A DNA stretch of 64,000 bases from Rhodobacteraceae bacterium UBA3069 (lineage in GTDB: Bacteria > Pseudomonadota > Alphaproteobacteria > Rhodobacterales > Rhodobacteraceae), in NCBI GenBank assembly GCA_002366795.1, contig DFBX01000123.1, positions 62,001-126,000 of the forward strand. Reading direction: 5' to 3'. The number at the start of each line of letters is the position of its first letter. The stretch's first letter is position 1. Positions 44,091 through 53,517 of the stretch are shown piece after piece. The notes below the pieces were generated by a model. The model saw nothing but the letters and a program-made list of their open reading frames with translations. It did not search any database and was not told the DNA's origin. The position numbers and the translations under genes were made by a program.

Positions 44091-45458
44091 ATGGACAAAA
44101 TATTGCATATCATCGGCGGCGGCATGGCCGGATCTGAAGCGGCCTGGCAAGCGGCCAACATGGGCGTCGAGGTGGTCATACACGAGATGCGCCCAAAGGT
44201 AGAAACCTTTGCCCACCGCACCGGAAACCTGGCGGAAATGGTGTGTTCCAATTCCTTCCGCTCGGACGACAGCGAGCAGAACGCCGTGGGGCTTCTGCAT
44301 TGGGAAATGCGCCGCGCAGGCGGGATTATCATGGGCATGGCCGACAAGCACCGCCTGCCTGCCGGCGGCGCATTGGCGGTTGATCGCGATCCATTTTCCA
44401 AAAGCGTATCCAGTGCTTTGCGTGCCCTTCCTAATGTATCAGTCGAGGCAGGCGAGATCTCTGAACTGCCGCAAGACGGCCACTGGATCATTGCCACCGG
44501 CCCGCTGACCTCTTCTGCCTTGGGCCAGGCGACTGCCGCTGAAACCGGCGCCGATGCGTTGGCCTTTTTCGATGCCATCGCGCCCATCGTCTATGCCGAA
44601 AGCATTGACATGGACGTGGCCTGGATGCAGTCGCGCTATGACAAGGGCGAGACAGAGGCGGAGCAGAAGGCCTACCTCAACTGTCCGATGACCAAACCGC
44701 AGTACGAGGCGTTCATCGACGCGCTTCTGGCCGCCGACAAGACTGAATTCCATGAGGGCGAGACCGCCGGATATTTCGACGGTTGCCTGCCGATCGAAGT
44801 GATGGCCGAACGCGGTCGCGAGACCCTGCGCCACGGCCCGATGAAACCCGTCGGCCTGACCAACGCCCATGACCCGGAAAACAAACCCTATGCCGTGGTG
44901 CAGCTGCGCCGCGACAATGCGCTTGGCACGCTGTTCAACATCGTCGGCTTCCAGACCAAGATGAAATACGGCGCGCAAACCGATGTGTTCCGTATGATTC
45001 CGGGGCTGGAAAACGCCAGTTTCGCGCGGCTTGGCGGCATCCACCGCAACACATTTTTGAATTCGCCCACCCTGCTGGACCACCAGATGCGGTTGAAATC
45101 CCGCCCGAACATCCGCTTTGCCGGGCAAATCACCGGAGTCGAGGGCTATGTCGAAAGCGCCGCCATGGGGCTGGTCGCCGGCCGTCTGGCCGCCGCAGAA
45201 ATCCTTGGCCAAGACATGCCCGTGGTGCCGCAAGACACAGCCATGGGCGCGTTGATCCATCACATTACCGGCGGGGCCGAGGCAAAGACATTCCAGCCGA
45301 TGAACGTGAATTTCGGCCTGTTCCGCCCGCTTGAGGGGCTGAAAGGCGGCCGCAAAGGGCGCAAGGACCGCTACAAAGCCTACACCGACCGTGCGAAAGA
45401 GGCGTGGGATGAATGGCTGCTTGAAACGAAACTGGACGCTCCCGCCCTGCCCGCGTAA
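44091..45458 (+). CDS. trmFO: Folate/FAD-dependent tRNA (uracil-54-C5)-methyltransferase TrmFO
   Basis: 455 residues, complete. FAD-binding start LHIIGGGMAGSEAAWQAANM, catalytic region EMVCSNSFRSDD, PLTSSALGQAT, and C-terminal MNVNFGLFRPLEGLKG. Uses methylenetetrahydrofolate to make ribothymidine-54 in tRNA. It is followed on the same strand by gluQ, another tRNA-modification gene, 33 bp away. Confidence 0.95.
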   Translation: MDKILHIIGGGMAGSEAAWQAANMGVEVVIHEMRPKVETFAHRTGNLAEMVCSNSFRSDDSEQNAVGLLHWEMRRAGGIIMGMADKHRLPAGGALAVDRDPFSKSVSSALRALPNVSVEAGEISELPQDGHWIIATGPLTSSALGQATAAETGADALAFFDAIAPIVYAESIDMDVAWMQSRYDKGETEAEQKAYLNCPMTKPQYEAFIDALLAADKTEFHEGETAGYFDGCLPIEVMAERGRETLRHGPMKPVGLTNAHDPENKPYAVVQLRRDNALGTLFNIVGFQTKMKYGAQTDVFRMIPGLENASFARLGGIHRNTFLNSPTLLDHQMRLKSRPNIRFAGQITGVEGYVESAAMGLVAGRLAAAEILGQDMPVVPQDTAMGALIHHITGGAEAKTFQPMNVNFGLFRPLEGLKGGRKGRKDRYKAYTDRAKEAWDEWLLETKLDAPALPA

Positions 45459-45491
45459 ATCTTGGGGTGTCCCAGGATCAGAAAGGCAGAC

Positions 45492-46358
45492 ATGCGCACC
45501 CGTTTTGCTCCCAGCCCCACCGGCCCGCTGCATCTGGGTCATGCCTATTCGGCCATGCTGGCCCATGACATGGCGAAAGCCGCAGGTGGAACATTCCTGT
45601 TGCGGATCGAGGATATCGATCAGACCCGCACCCGCCCCGAATGGGAGGCGCAGATTTACGATGACCTGCAATGGCTTGGGCTGGACTGGCCGCGCCCCGT
45701 GATGCGCCAGTCGGACCGGTTGCCGGACTATCGTCGCGCCCTGTCGCATCTTTGGGCGCGGGGGCTGATCTACCCCTGCACCTGCACACGCCGCGACATT
45801 GCCGAGGCACTGTCCGCCCCGCAAGAGGGCACCCCTGGCCCCGATGGCCCCGCCTATCCCGGCACCTGCCGCATAAACCCTGCCCCCACCGACCCAATGC
45901 CCGACCAGGCCCTGCGCCTGAACATGGCGCGCGCCCTGGCCGTGGTGACGCATCGCCCCCTTGCCCGCCCCCTACGCTTTACCGAGGAAGGCGCAGGCCC
46001 GAACGAGGAACATGGCCAGATCAATATCGACCCGCAAACCCTTATGGATGCTGGTGATATTGTCTTGGCGCGGCGTGAATTCGGCACCTCCTACCACCTG
46101 TCGGTGGTGCTGGACGATACCGCCCAAGGCATCACCCATGTGATCCGCGGTCGTGACCTGTTCGCAGCAACAGCGATCCATGTGTTACTGCAAAACCTGC
46201 TGGAACTGCCCACGCCCGTCTATCACCATCACCGGCTGATCCGCGACGAGCATGGCAAACGGCTCGCCAAGCGCGATGACGCCCGCGCCATTGCCAAGTT
46301 CCGCGCCGCCGGTGAAACAAAAGAAGATATCCGCCAAAGGGTTGGGCTGGAACCTTAA
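45492..46358 (+). CDS. gluQ: Glutamyl-queuosine tRNA(Asp) synthetase
   Basis: 288 residues from ATG 45492, a GluRS catalytic domain without the anticodon-binding part, as in YadB/GluQ-RS. The HIGH-type motif is FAPSPTGPLHLGHAYS; the KMSKS equivalent is GKRLAKRDDARAI. A zinc site YPCTCTRRDIAEAL plus YPGTCR is present. Transfers glutamate to queuosine-34 of tRNA-Asp. Lies downstream of trmFO. Confidence 0.93.
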   Translation: MRTRFAPSPTGPLHLGHAYSAMLAHDMAKAAGGTFLLRIEDIDQTRTRPEWEAQIYDDLQWLGLDWPRPVMRQSDRLPDYRRALSHLWARGLIYPCTCTRRDIAEALSAPQEGTPGPDGPAYPGTCRINPAPTDPMPDQALRLNMARALAVVTHRPLARPLRFTEEGAGPNEEHGQINIDPQTLMDAGDIVLARREFGTSYHLSVVLDDTAQGITHVIRGRDLFAATAIHVLLQNLLELPTPVYHHHRLIRDEHGKRLAKRDDARAIAKFRAAGETKEDIRQRVGLEP

Positions 46359-46373
46359 ACGATTAAGACGTGT

Positions 46374-46736
46374 TTACTCTTCCATGGGCTGCATGATCTC
46401 AACCTCTTCATCGCCCCGCACCGCCGTGTAGAAACAGGACCGGCGGTTGGTGTGGCAGGCCGGGCCTTCCTGTTCGACCAGAACCAGCAGGCAATCGCGG
46501 TCACAATCCACGCGCATTTCCACCAGTTTCTGGGTATGACCCGAACTTTCGCCCTTCACCCAGAATGATGCGCGCGAGCGCGACCAATAGGTGACACGGC
46601 CCGTTTCAAGCGTTTTCGCCACGGCCTCGGCGTTCATCCAGGCCATCATCAACACCTCGCCGGTCGCGGCCTCTTGCGCGATGGCGGGGATCAGGCCCTT
46701 GTCGTCATACTTTAGGCTCAGGGGATCGAAAGACAT
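46374..46736 (-). CDS. hisI: Phosphoribosyl-AMP cyclohydrolase HisI
   Basis: 120 residues from ATG 46736. Family motifs: LMMAWMNAEAVAKTLETG, YWSRSRASFWVKGESSGH, and zinc ligands VDCDRDCLL and ACHTNRRSCFY. Third step of histidine synthesis; HisE is not fused, as usual for alphaproteobacteria. Monocistronic here, convergent with gluQ and divergent from the scaffold gene. Confidence 0.95.
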   Translation of the reverse strand: MSFDPLSLKYDDKGLIPAIAQEAATGEVLMMAWMNAEAVAKTLETGRVTYWSRSRASFWVKGESSGHTQKLVEMRVDCDRDCLLVLVEQEGPACHTNRRSCFYTAVRGDEEVEIMQPMEE

Positions 46737-46805
46737 GGGGAAAACCTTTTGCATCTGCTGCGTCGCACCCTATTTATGGAACCATCCAGCCCAAGGAAAC
46801 CCGCC

Positions 46806-47255
46806 ATGAGCGACAGCGACCTGATCAAACTCTATTCCGGCCAGATTCTGGCGCTTGCCGCCGACATTCCGCATCTGGGGCGGCTCGACGCGCCGCAGGC
46901 CAGCGTCAAGAAACGCTCACCGCTGTGCGGCTCAACCGTGACTGTGGACGTGGTGATGAAGAACGGGCGCGTGACGGAATATGCGCAGGATGTAAAGGCC
47001 TGCGCGCTTGGTCAGGCGGCGGCTTCGGTCGTTGGGGCGGCCATTGTCGGCACCACCCGCGCCCAGATAGAAGAAGTGCGTAACGCCTTGAAATCCATGC
47101 TGAAAAATGACGGTCCGATCCCGCCCGCACCGTTCGACGGGCTAGAGGTGTTGCGCCCCGCGCAGGGGTACAAGAACCGCCACGCCTCTATCCTGTTGAC
47201 GCTGGACGCTGCCTGCGAAGCTGCGGTCGAAGCTGAAAAAGCCGATTGCGCTTAA
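46806..47255 (+). CDS. IscU/NifU-like iron-sulfur scaffold protein
   Basis: 149 residues with the NifU-N layout: SPLCGSTVTVDVVMKNGRV and VKACALGQAAASVVGAAI supply two conserved cysteines. A third cysteine is near the end (CEAAVEAEKADCA) rather than the usual position, so scaffold function is likely but may be specialised. Starts after AAGGAAACCCGCC, divergent from hisI. No isc/suf genes are adjacent. Confidence 0.8.
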   Translation: MSDSDLIKLYSGQILALAADIPHLGRLDAPQASVKKRSPLCGSTVTVDVVMKNGRVTEYAQDVKACALGQAAASVVGAAIVGTTRAQIEEVRNALKSMLKNDGPIPPAPFDGLEVLRPAQGYKNRHASILLTLDAACEAAVEAEKADCA

Positions 47256-47306
47256 CCGGCGCTTAGGAATGTCGGTATATTTCCTTCGCTAAACGAGGGA
47301 GATTGC

Positions 47307-48722
47307 ATGATTCCGAAAATCGACAAGAACGATGCGGCGCCTGTCCAATTCGATCCGGCCATGATGAACAGGCTGGCCCAAACCGCGTCGCAGCTTGGTT
47401 TTGAAATCGTCGATATTGACGGTTTCCTGACCCTGATCGCCAAGCAAAGCCATGAACAACTGTCGGCAGTGACGGCGGTGGAATCCGGCGCGCGCAAGGT
47501 GATCCGCGCCAATAATGGCGTGACAGAGGCGGTCGCACATATCACCTCTTCGACAGCGAAAACCCTTGAAACGGTGACCAGTTCCGTGGATTTCGTACGC
47601 GCGGCCGGCGGCCAGTCGCGCAACCTGGCCGAATGGGTGCAAACACTGAACGAAACCTCCTCCAACGCGCAGGGCATTGTCGGCACGGTGCGGCGCAACA
47701 ACGAGGAAATCAGCGATATTGCCGAGCAGGTGAATATCCTTGCCATCAACGCCAAGATCGAAGCAGCCCGCGCGGGCGAGGCGGGGCGCGGTTTCGCCGT
47801 GGTGGCGGACGCGGTGAACGATTTGTCGCGCCATACGCAACGCGCGGCGCAATCAATTTCGGATTCGGTCGAGGAACTGACCCGCTGGATCACCGAAATG
47901 CGAAAATCTGCGGGCGATGCGGCGCGCGATGCCGATAAGATCCTGACCCATTCGCAGGACATCGACAGCTCGCTTCAAGGGATCGAACGCGGCATTAGGG
48001 AGGCACATAAAGATGCGTCCGGGATCGGAAAACTGGCCGGACATGTCAGCCACGCGGTCAAAGAATTCTCACCCGCCATTGCCCGCATAGGCGAGGCCGC
48101 GCGCCAGACCACCACGCAAATCGACACCGCAAACGAGCGTGTCTCGCGCCTTGTGGAAAGCTCTGAAAAGATCGTGCAGGACAGCGTTGCGCTTGGCGGC
48201 TCCAGCGATGACGCGCCATTCATTGACTTCGTGACCGATGCCGCCCGCCGCACGGCTCGCGCGATGAAACAAGCCGTAGCGCAAGGCGAGATCACGATGG
48301 AAGCATTGTTTTTACGCCAATACCGGCCGATCAACGGGACAAATCCCCAGCAATTCCTGGCTGCCTTTAGCCAGTTGACGGACAGGATCATGCCGGCGTT
48401 CCAGGAACCCGCGCTGGAACTGGATCCACGCGTAGTGTTCTGCGCCGCCGTCGATGTAAACGGCTATCTGCCGACCCATAACAGGAAATTTTCGGCAGAG
48501 CCGGGGGATGATCCGGTCTGGAACGCAGCCAATTGCCGGAACCGCCGCATTTTCGACGACCGTGTCGGGCTGAAATCGGGGCGCAATACTCAACCCTTTT
48601 TGCTGCAAGTCTACCGGCGCGACATGGGTGGCGGCGCGTTCAAGATGATGAAGGATCTGTCAGCCCCGATTGATGTGAACGGGCGTCATTGGGGCGGGCT
48701 GCGACTGGCCTATACGATGTAA
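47307..48722 (+). CDS. Soluble methyl-accepting chemotaxis-type protein
   Basis: 471 residues with no transmembrane segment. A helical signalling domain (about 100-210) includes the hairpin tip ISDIAEQVNILAINAKIEAA, RAGEAGRGFAVVADAV. The C-terminal third (about 330-471) is a globular sensor ending in RDMGGGAFKMMKDLSAPI, RHWGGLRLAYTM, a Cache-like strand pair often seen at the end of such cytosolic proteins. Starts after AACGAGGGAGATTGC. No che genes nearby; ligand unknown. Confidence 0.82.
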   Translation: MIPKIDKNDAAPVQFDPAMMNRLAQTASQLGFEIVDIDGFLTLIAKQSHEQLSAVTAVESGARKVIRANNGVTEAVAHITSSTAKTLETVTSSVDFVRAAGGQSRNLAEWVQTLNETSSNAQGIVGTVRRNNEEISDIAEQVNILAINAKIEAARAGEAGRGFAVVADAVNDLSRHTQRAAQSISDSVEELTRWITEMRKSAGDAARDADKILTHSQDIDSSLQGIERGIREAHKDASGIGKLAGHVSHAVKEFSPAIARIGEAARQTTTQIDTANERVSRLVESSEKIVQDSVALGGSSDDAPFIDFVTDAARRTARAMKQAVAQGEITMEALFLRQYRPINGTNPQQFLAAFSQLTDRIMPAFQEPALELDPRVVFCAAVDVNGYLPTHNRKFSAEPGDDPVWNAANCRNRRIFDDRVGLKSGRNTQPFLLQVYRRDMGGGAFKMMKDLSAPIDVNGRHWGGLRLAYTM

Positions 48723-48760
48723 AAAAAACCGCCGCACTTCCGGGGACGGAAGGCGGCGGC
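48722..48760 (-). terminator. Intrinsic terminator of the minus-strand peptide gene
   Basis: Read on the minus strand, CCGCCGCCTTCC pairs with GGAAGTGCGGCGG (one bulge) and is followed by eight T. It lies 180 nt past the 40-codon gene and antisense to the end of the chemotaxis-type gene. Confidence 0.75.
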
Positions 48761-48941
48761 AAGGGTTGCTTTCTCATGTGGGATCCGGTCCGCCCTGAAA
48801 GGCGTGGGTCGAGGCAGTGACCCTGAAAACCGTTGGAACGGGACAGGCAATGTCCATAACGCATCAATTTGGGACAGGGATGCGCGGGCGTCCGGCACGA
48901 GATTGCAGGCAGAAAACGTAAATACTCCGAATTTTGTTCCG

Positions 48942-49064
48942 TCAGGACGCGAACAGCGGCAGGTGAAGGGCAACGGCCATCATCACGATCAAAGAGGCCA
49001 CACCGACGGCATCGGCAAGCAGAGTGTCGCAGCGGGCGGTCACGGTCTTGATTTGGTGGATCAT
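48942..49064 (-). CDS. 40-aa single-helix membrane peptide behind a LexA box
   Basis: MIHQIKTVTARCDTL, then a hydrophobic helix LADAVGVASLIVMMAVALHL (residues 16-35), ending PLFAS. The basic N-terminus (Lys6, Arg11) predicts N-in topology. ATG 49064 has CAGGAGAGCCCGCC; an upstream ATG at about 49122 in frame lacks a ribosome site. A LexA-type box lies 77-91 bp upstream and a terminator about 180 nt downstream, so it looks like an independent SOS-controlled unit. No family recognised; SidA of Caulobacter and TisB of E. coli are functional analogies only. Confidence 0.6.
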   Translation of the reverse strand: MIHQIKTVTARCDTLLADAVGVASLIVMMAVALHLPLFAS

Positions 49065-49140
49065 GGCGGGCTCTCCTGTTCGGGGTTCGCGTTGTGTCTC
49101 TTGTTGCTCCTTTGTTCTCATATGATTAACCTTGTGTAAA

Positions 49141-49155
49141 GAACTTTTTAAGAAC
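49141..49155 (-). promoter_or_regulatory. LexA box (GTTC-N7-GTTC)
   Basis: On the minus strand GTTCTTAAAAAGTTC matches exactly the alphaproteobacterial LexA operator, two GTTC tetramers separated by 7 nt. A third GTTC lies 6 nt further upstream (49162-49165). It lies between the recG stop (49184) and the 40-codon peptide gene (start 49064). Confidence 0.7.
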
Positions 49156-49183
49156 ATTTGAGAACAAAACGGTTCGAAAAATC

Positions 49184-51274
49184 CTAACCCACTGAAATCA
49201 AACGAATTGCCTGGTCCTGCTCCATCAGCCAAAGAAGAACACGGGCCGCCTGCCCCCGGTCCGAGGTCAAATCCGGGTCGTCACTCAATAGCTTGCGCGC
49301 ATCGCTTTGGGCCACGGCCATCAAAGCAGGCTGGCTTTCCATATCCGCCACGCGGAACCGCGGCAGGCCGGACTGCGCCGTCCCGATCAGATCACCCGCC
49401 CCGCGCATTTCCAGATCGACCTCGGCGATGCGAAAGCCATCCTCGGTCTCGCGCAGCGTTGTCAGCCGCTTTTCGCCGGTTTCCGACAGGGGGGGCTGAT
49501 ACATCAACAAACAGGTTGATGCATCCGCGCCGCGTCCGACCCGCCCCCGCAACTGATGCAATTGCGCCAAGCCAAAGGTTTCGGCCCGTTCGACCACCAT
49601 AATCGTCGCGTTCGGCACGTTTACCCCCACCTCGATCACCGTGGTCGCGACCAGAACCGAGGTTTCGCCCGAAACGAACCGCGCCATCGCAGCGTCTTTT
49701 TCGGCTGCTGGCATCTGGCCATGAACCAGCCCGACCACGCCGTCGCCCAAGGCCGCACGCAAGTGTTTAAACCGAACATCCGCTGCGGTCAGATCGACAG
49801 ATTCGCTTTCCTCGACCAAGGGGCAGACCCAATAGGCCTGTTTGCCTTCGGAAACGGCGCGGGCCAGGTGGCTGACCACCTCCTCCATCCGGCTGGTCGC
49901 CACCAGCGCTGTGGTGATCGGCTTGCGGCCGGGCGGTTTTTCGTCCAGCACCGACACATCCATATCGCCATATTGCGCCAGCGCCAGCGAGCGCGGGATC
50001 GGCGTTGCGGTCATCACCAGAACATCGGCACCGTCGCCCTTTTTGCCCAGCTCCAACCGTTGGCGAACCCCGAAACGATGCTGTTCGTCCACGACGGCCA
50101 GCCGCAAATCGGCAAATTGCACATCTTGCGAAAAGACCGCATGGGTACCCACCAGTATATGAATATCGCCGCGCGCCAATGCCTCCAGCTTGTTCGCACG
50201 TTCGCGCCCTTTGTCACGGCCCGTCAGGATTTCGACCACCACGCCGGCATCTTCGGCAAGGGGTTTCAATCCCTCAAGGTGTTGACGTGCAAGGATTTCT
50301 GTCGGTGCCATCATCACACCCTGCCCGCCCGCCTCGACCGCGATCAGCAACGCCATGAAAGCGACCAGCGTCTTGCCCGCCCCGACATCGCCTTGCAAAA
50401 GCCGGTTCATTCGCACCGGTGCCGCCATGTCGCGGGCGATTTCATCGATCGCACGGGTCTGGGCCGAGGTCGGTTTGTAGGGCAGCGCCGTCAGCACCCG
50501 CGCCTGTAGCGCGCCGGACCCCTTCGTCTGGCGCCCCTTGGCGCGTTTCAAATTACTGCGGGCCAAAGCAAGCGTCAGCTGATGGGCCATGAATTCATCA
50601 TATGCGAGCCGCTCGCGCGCCAAGGCCGTGGCGGCCAAATCAGTATTTTTCTGCGGATGATGTGCGGCTGCGATGGCTGCACGCCAATCAGGCCAGCCGG
50701 CCTTTGCCTTCTGGGCCGGATCGATCCATTCGGCCAGTTTCGGCGCGCGCTCCAGCGCCGAGGCCACGGCCTTGGCCATGGTTTTCTGCGTCACGCCGGC
50801 GGTCAGCGGGTAGACAGGTTCGAACGCGGGTATCTCATCCGCATCTTCGAGGGGCACGATATGATCGGGGTGAACCATCTGGGCAAGGTTATCGAACATC
50901 TCGACCTTGCCCGAGACCACGCGCCGTGATCCGGGCGGCAAGATCCGGTGCAAATAATCGTCGCGCGTATGGAAGAATACCAGTTGAAACGCCGTGCCCG
51001 CATCGGTCGCGTTCACCCGATACGGCCCGCCGCGCCGTTTGGGCGCGAAATGATCGCCCACCGTGACCTCTACCGTCAACACCTCCGGCAGATCGGCCCC
51101 CATCACCGTTTCGCGGCGGGTCCGGTCGATGCCCGAATGCGGCAGGGTGAACAACAGGTCGCGCGGTTTTCCGATGTGAATCTGCTCTAGCAGAGTCGCG
51201 GTTTTCGGGCCGATCCCGTCAAGTTTCTCCAATGCCGAGAACAGCGGGAACAGGCTTTCAGGCCGCCCGCTCAT
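49184..51274 (-). CDS. recG: ATP-dependent DNA helicase RecG
   Basis: 696 residues. N-terminal wedge/OB domain (about 60-200), helicase core with GDVGAGKTLVAFMALL (Walker A), DEQHRFGVRQR, MTATPIPRSLALAQYG, and motif VI LHQLRGRVGRG; the C-terminal region is ERLTTLRETEDGF-like. Remodels stalled forks and recombination intermediates. Its start overlaps the ligA stop by 4 bp, giving a ligA-recG unit. Confidence 0.96.
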   Translation of the reverse strand: MSGRPESLFPLFSALEKLDGIGPKTATLLEQIHIGKPRDLLFTLPHSGIDRTRRETVMGADLPEVLTVEVTVGDHFAPKRRGGPYRVNATDAGTAFQLVFFHTRDDYLHRILPPGSRRVVSGKVEMFDNLAQMVHPDHIVPLEDADEIPAFEPVYPLTAGVTQKTMAKAVASALERAPKLAEWIDPAQKAKAGWPDWRAAIAAAHHPQKNTDLAATALARERLAYDEFMAHQLTLALARSNLKRAKGRQTKGSGALQARVLTALPYKPTSAQTRAIDEIARDMAAPVRMNRLLQGDVGAGKTLVAFMALLIAVEAGGQGVMMAPTEILARQHLEGLKPLAEDAGVVVEILTGRDKGRERANKLEALARGDIHILVGTHAVFSQDVQFADLRLAVVDEQHRFGVRQRLELGKKGDGADVLVMTATPIPRSLALAQYGDMDVSVLDEKPPGRKPITTALVATSRMEEVVSHLARAVSEGKQAYWVCPLVEESESVDLTAADVRFKHLRAALGDGVVGLVHGQMPAAEKDAAMARFVSGETSVLVATTVIEVGVNVPNATIMVVERAETFGLAQLHQLRGRVGRGADASTCLLMYQPPLSETGEKRLTTLRETEDGFRIAEVDLEMRGAGDLIGTAQSGLPRFRVADMESQPALMAVAQSDARKLLSDDPDLTSDRGQAARVLLWLMEQDQAIRLISVG

Positions 51275-53385
51275 CCGATCAGGTCCAGCCAGGCGTCTTC
51301 GTCGATCACCTCGACGCCGAGGTCCGCGGCCTTTTTCGCTTTCGATCCCGCGCCCGGCCCCGCAATCAGCAAATCGGTCTTGGACGAGACGCTGCCAGAC
51401 ACCTTGGCGCCCATCGCCTCGGCCCGCGCCTTGGCCTCGGCGCGGGTCATTTTTTCCAAAGTACCGGTGAAAACAACGGTTTTGCCCGCGACAGGAGAGC
51501 CGGTCGTGTCAGGCCGCGTGGCCGGTTCGATGGTCAGGTGGGCGGTCAGCGCGTCGATCGAGGCGCGCTCGGCCTCTTGCGCGAAGGCGGTCACGAGCGA
51601 GGTCGCCATGATCGTGCCCATGCCGTCGATGCCCACCAATTCGTCCCATGCCGGACCTTCCAGCGGTTTGGCCGCGTCTATCGCCGCGATGAACGTGTCC
51701 CAATCGCCATAATGCAATGCGATCATGTTCGACGCGGCCTCGCCCACATGGCGGATACCGAGCGCGAAAAGCAGCTTTCCAAACGGGATTTTTCTTTTTT
51801 CTTCAATAGCCTGAAAGAGGTTGTTCGCGCTCTTGTCGCCCCATCCCTCGCGGTTTTTCAACTGCTGCTTGCCGGTGCCGTATCGGTCTTGCAGGGTGAA
51901 AATATCGGCAGGAGTTTTGATCCAGCCATCGCGATAGAATTGCTCTACCTGTTTCGCGCCCAAGCCTTCGATATCAAACGCCGCGCGGCTTACAAAATGT
52001 TTCAGCTTTTCCACGGCTTGCGCGGGGCAGATTAGACCGCCGGTGCAACGGCGCACCGCGTCGCCGTCCTCGCGGATCGCTTCGGAACCACATTCGGGGC
52101 AGCGATTGGGGAACTGAAAAGGCTCTGCGCCCTCGGGCCGTTTCGACAGGTCCAGATCCGCGATTTTCGGAATCACGTCGCCAGCGCGATAGACCTGCAC
52201 CCAATCCCCGATGCGGATGTCCTTACCGCCCCTGATTTCATCGCCCTTGGCATCGCGGCCAGCGATGTAATCCTCGTTATGCAAGGTCGCATTTGACACG
52301 ACGACCCCGCCCACTGTCACCGGATGCAACCGCGCGACCGGCGACAGCGCGCCGGTGCGACCGACCTGGATGTCGATGCCTTCCAGCCGGGTCCAGGCCA
52401 GTTCGGCCGGAAACTTATGCGCAATCGCCCACCGCGGCGTGGTCGAGCGAAAGCCAAGCCGCCCCTGCAGGGCTAGGTCGTTCACCTTGTAAACCACCCC
52501 GTCGATGTCATAGCCCAAGGTCGCGCGCTGCTGTTCAATCTGGCGATAATGGTCCAGCATTCCAGCGGTCCCGTCGCAAAGCTCGGTTAGCGGGTTAGTG
52601 GAAAATCTGATTGAATTCAGCCTGTTGATCGCCTCCATCTGGGTTTCGGCCAGCGGCGCGGACAAATCACCCCAAGCATAGGCAAAGAATTTCAACGGTC
52701 GCGCGCGGGTGATTTCCGCGTCCAGTTGGCGCAGCGATCCGGCGGCGGCATTGCGTGGGTTCGCGAATGGTTTTTGGCCCTGCGCTTCTTGCCGGATGTT
52801 CAACGCGTCGAAATCGGCATGGGCCATGTAGACCTCGCCGCGCACTTCCAACACGTCGGGGGCCGCATCCAGTTGTTCGGGGATGTCGGCAATGGTGCGG
52901 GCGTTGGCGGTCACGTTTTCGCCCACCTCGCCATCTCCGCGCGTGGCAGCATGGACCAGCCTGCCGTTTTCATAGCGAATCGACAAGGACAGCCCGTCGA
53001 TCTTTGGCTCGGCCGTATAGGCCAGTGGCGCTTCCGGCGCGAGGCCAAGATATTTGCGGATCGAAGTGTCGAACTCCTCGACCTCTTCGTCGGTGAAAGC
53101 ATTGGAAAGCGAGAGCATCCGCACCTTGTGCTGGATTTTCCCGAACCCCTCGGACGGGGCGGCACCAACCTGTTCGCTGGGGCTGTCACTGCGTTTCAGA
53201 TGGGGAAACCGCGCCTCGATCGCCGCGTTGCGCAGCGTCAAGGCGTCGTATTCGGCGTCGGAAATCTCGGGCGCGTCCTTGGCGTGATACGCGTCGTTGG
53301 CCTTGCCGATTGCCAAGGCGAGACGCACCAGTTCCGCCTTCGCTTGTTCTTCGGTGAGCTCCGTCACCGCGACCTTGCCCGTCAT
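51271..53385 (-). CDS. ligA: NAD-dependent DNA ligase LigA
   Basis: 704 residues, all domains. Ia domain, adenylation lysine in AEPKIDGLSLSIRYENG, OB fold, four-Cys zinc finger (CPECGSEAI and CTGGLICPAQ), HhH repeats (LGIRHVGEAASNMIA), and a C-terminal BRCT domain (GKTVVFTGTLEKMTRAEAKA). Seals Okazaki-fragment nicks. First gene before recG, linked by an ATGA-type overlap. Confidence 0.97.
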   Translation of the reverse strand: MTGKVAVTELTEEQAKAELVRLALAIGKANDAYHAKDAPEISDAEYDALTLRNAAIEARFPHLKRSDSPSEQVGAAPSEGFGKIQHKVRMLSLSNAFTDEEVEEFDTSIRKYLGLAPEAPLAYTAEPKIDGLSLSIRYENGRLVHAATRGDGEVGENVTANARTIADIPEQLDAAPDVLEVRGEVYMAHADFDALNIRQEAQGQKPFANPRNAAAGSLRQLDAEITRARPLKFFAYAWGDLSAPLAETQMEAINRLNSIRFSTNPLTELCDGTAGMLDHYRQIEQQRATLGYDIDGVVYKVNDLALQGRLGFRSTTPRWAIAHKFPAELAWTRLEGIDIQVGRTGALSPVARLHPVTVGGVVVSNATLHNEDYIAGRDAKGDEIRGGKDIRIGDWVQVYRAGDVIPKIADLDLSKRPEGAEPFQFPNRCPECGSEAIREDGDAVRRCTGGLICPAQAVEKLKHFVSRAAFDIEGLGAKQVEQFYRDGWIKTPADIFTLQDRYGTGKQQLKNREGWGDKSANNLFQAIEEKRKIPFGKLLFALGIRHVGEAASNMIALHYGDWDTFIAAIDAAKPLEGPAWDELVGIDGMGTIMATSLVTAFAQEAERASIDALTAHLTIEPATRPDTTGSPVAGKTVVFTGTLEKMTRAEAKARAEAMGAKVSGSVSSKTDLLIAGPGAGSKAKKAADLGVEVIDEDAWLDLIG

Positions 53386-53517
53386 GCCCGCGCCTCGTCT
53401 TTCTGCCGCTTCTTCCGGACAAAGTGATAGGGCGGGAGGGGGGCGAGGTCCAGCGAGAGAATGGAGAGCGTGTGCCGCGCCCCGCCCGAAGGCGGGCCTG
53501 TGACGGACCGCCGCTTA

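Noticed and set aside
49065..49122. Longer form of the SOS peptide from the upstream ATG
   Set aside because: That ATG has no ribosome site and adds a polar charged stretch ahead of the well-placed start at 49064.
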